The notes beneath the pieces were generated by a model. It was not told the DNA's origin and searched no databases. It saw nothing but the letters and a program-made list of their open reading frames with translations. Positions 30,460 to 31,253 of a stretch of 31,253 bases of DNA are shown here, piece after piece; the first letter of the stretch is position 1; every line of letters starts with the position of its first letter. A program made the translations under genes and the position numbers. This DNA is from GCA-2701705 sp964342155 (lineage in GTDB: Bacteria > Pseudomonadota > Gammaproteobacteria > GCA-002705445 > GCA-002716945): assembly GCA_964342155.1 (NCBI GenBank), contig CAYFEQ010000012.1:1-31253 (forward strand), written 5' to 3'.

Positions 30460-31253
30460 ATGAGCGATAATGAGAAATCAAGATGTCCAGTTACAGGTGC
30501 AGGGGGCCCATCTAAGCATCCAGCGGGCAAAGGAACATCAAATAAGGATTGGTGGCCAAACAGTCTAAACTTAAAAATTTTATGTCAACACTCATCTTTA
30601 GTTGACCCGATGGAAAAAGAATTTAATTATGCCGAAGAATTTAAAAAACTTGATCTTGATGCAGTAAAAAAAGATTTACATGATTTAATGACAGATTCAC
30701 AAGATTGGTGGCCTGCTGATTATGGGCATTACGGACCTTTTTTCATTCGAATGGCTTGGCATGCAGCCGGCACTTACAGAACAGGTGACGGACGTGGAGG
30801 AGCTGGGACTGGAAATCAACGTTTTGCACCAATAGGTAGTTGGCCTGACAACGTTAACCTTGATAAAGCACGTTTATTAATATGGCCTATTAAGCAAAAA
30901 TATGGCAAGAAAATTTCATGGGCTGATTTAATAATTTTAACCGGAAATGTAGCTTTAGAATCAATGGGTTTTAAAACTTTTGGTTTCGGTGGCGGTAGAG
31001 AAGATATTTGGGAGCCGGAAGAAGATATTTATTGGGGATCTGAAAAAGAATGGCTTGGAGTTAATCGTTATAGCGGCGTTAGAGATTTAGAAAACCCTTT
31101 GGGTGCATCTCATATGGGATTAATTTATGTAAACCCACAAGGACCAGATGCTAACCCTGATCCACTCAAAGCTGCACATGACATTAGAGAAACTTTCGGA
31201 CGTATGGCTATGAATGATTATGAAACAGTTGCGCTTGTTGCTGGAGGACATAC
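30460..31253 (+). CDS. katG: Catalase-peroxidase KatG, 3' end cut by window edge
   Basis: KatG is a haem enzyme that removes hydrogen peroxide by catalase and peroxidase activity. The first 264 codons are visible. They include R97, W100 and H101 (RMAWHAAGTYR) of the distal haem pocket; W100 with Y223 (GLIYVNPQGPDANPDP) and M249 (GRMAMND) would form the Trp-Tyr-Met crosslink needed for catalase activity. H264 in AGGH, the last full codon, is the proximal haem ligand. The ATG at 30460 follows AGGGG by six bases, a better ribosome binding site than most genes here. G+C of this fragment is about 40% against about 28-30% in sampled leuS lines, and CGT arginine codons are frequent; part of this reflects Gly, Ala and Trp content. 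Confidence 0.97.
   Translation, partial: MSDNEKSRCPVTGAGGPSKHPAGKGTSNKDWWPNSLNLKILCQHSSLVDPMEKEFNYAEEFKKLDLDAVKKDLHDLMTDSQDWWPADYGHYGPFFIRMAWHAAGTYRTGDGRGGAGTGNQRFAPIGSWPDNVNLDKARLLIWPIKQKYGKKISWADLIILTGNVALESMGFKTFGFGGGREDIWEPEEDIYWGSEKEWLGVNRYSGVRDLENPLGASHMGLIYVNPQGPDANPDPLKAAHDIRETFGRMAMNDYETVALVAGGH

Noticed and set aside
1..31253. tRNA or rRNA genes, CRISPR arrays, insertion sequences, prophage or toxin-antitoxin genes
   Set aside because: No cloverleaf-like segments, spaced repeats, transposase motifs or inverted-repeat ends were seen; the only direct repeat array is in rplC.

Overview
The window is about 31 kb of AT-rich DNA (roughly one third G+C by eye), densely packed with genes, from a free-living gammaproteobacterium. 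Three things point to Gammaproteobacteria: rpmJ follows secY with no adk; uvrA, a YajR-type transporter and ssb form one block; and miaB-ybeZ-ybeY-corC-lnt-leuS-lptE form another. The low G+C, overlapping genes and very short spacers fit a streamlined marine lineage such as SAR86, but that placement is inference. No rRNA, tRNA, CRISPR array or insertion sequence was seen.

Region 1 (1-15552, + strand) is a 29-gene translation superoperon. It runs from fusA (cut by the window edge) through rpsJ, the rest of the S10 operon, the spc operon with secY and rpmJ, and the alpha operon with rpoA and rplQ. tuf, usually found after fusA, is missing, and fusA overlaps rpsJ directly. The only sizeable spacer lies between rpsJ and rplC and has a candidate internal promoter. 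rplC carries a C-terminal octapeptide repeat tail interrupted by a 100-N assembly gap. The real reading frame resumes after the gap and stops at 3427.

Region 2 (15542-28225) starts with uvrA on the minus strand, tail-to-tail with rplQ. It is followed by a nine-gene + strand run: MFS transporter, ssb, miaB, ybeZ (phoH-like), ybeY, corC, lnt, leuS, lptE. Spacers in the run are 25 nt or less, and several genes overlap. It combines DNA repair and ssDNA binding, tRNA and rRNA maturation, lipoprotein acylation, leucyl-tRNA synthesis and LPS assembly. uvrA and the transporter diverge from a 106-118 bp region with overlapping candidate promoters. A GC-rich hairpin just past lptE is the best terminator candidate.

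Region 3 (28217-31253) holds a metallo-beta-lactamase-fold hydrolase (minus), an unrecognised 93-residue protein (+), pyrD (minus) and the first 264 codons of katG (+), which runs off the window. The katG upstream region has a strong promoter candidate, a perfect 7-1-7 palindrome resembling a PerR/Fur-family box, and an ATAG-N7-CTAT motif resembling an OxyR site.

No clearly new multi-gene system is present. The most unusual signals are the L3 repeat tail, the katG control region, the leucyl-tRNA synthetase lacking its leucine-specific insertion, and the consistent overlap of convergent genes.
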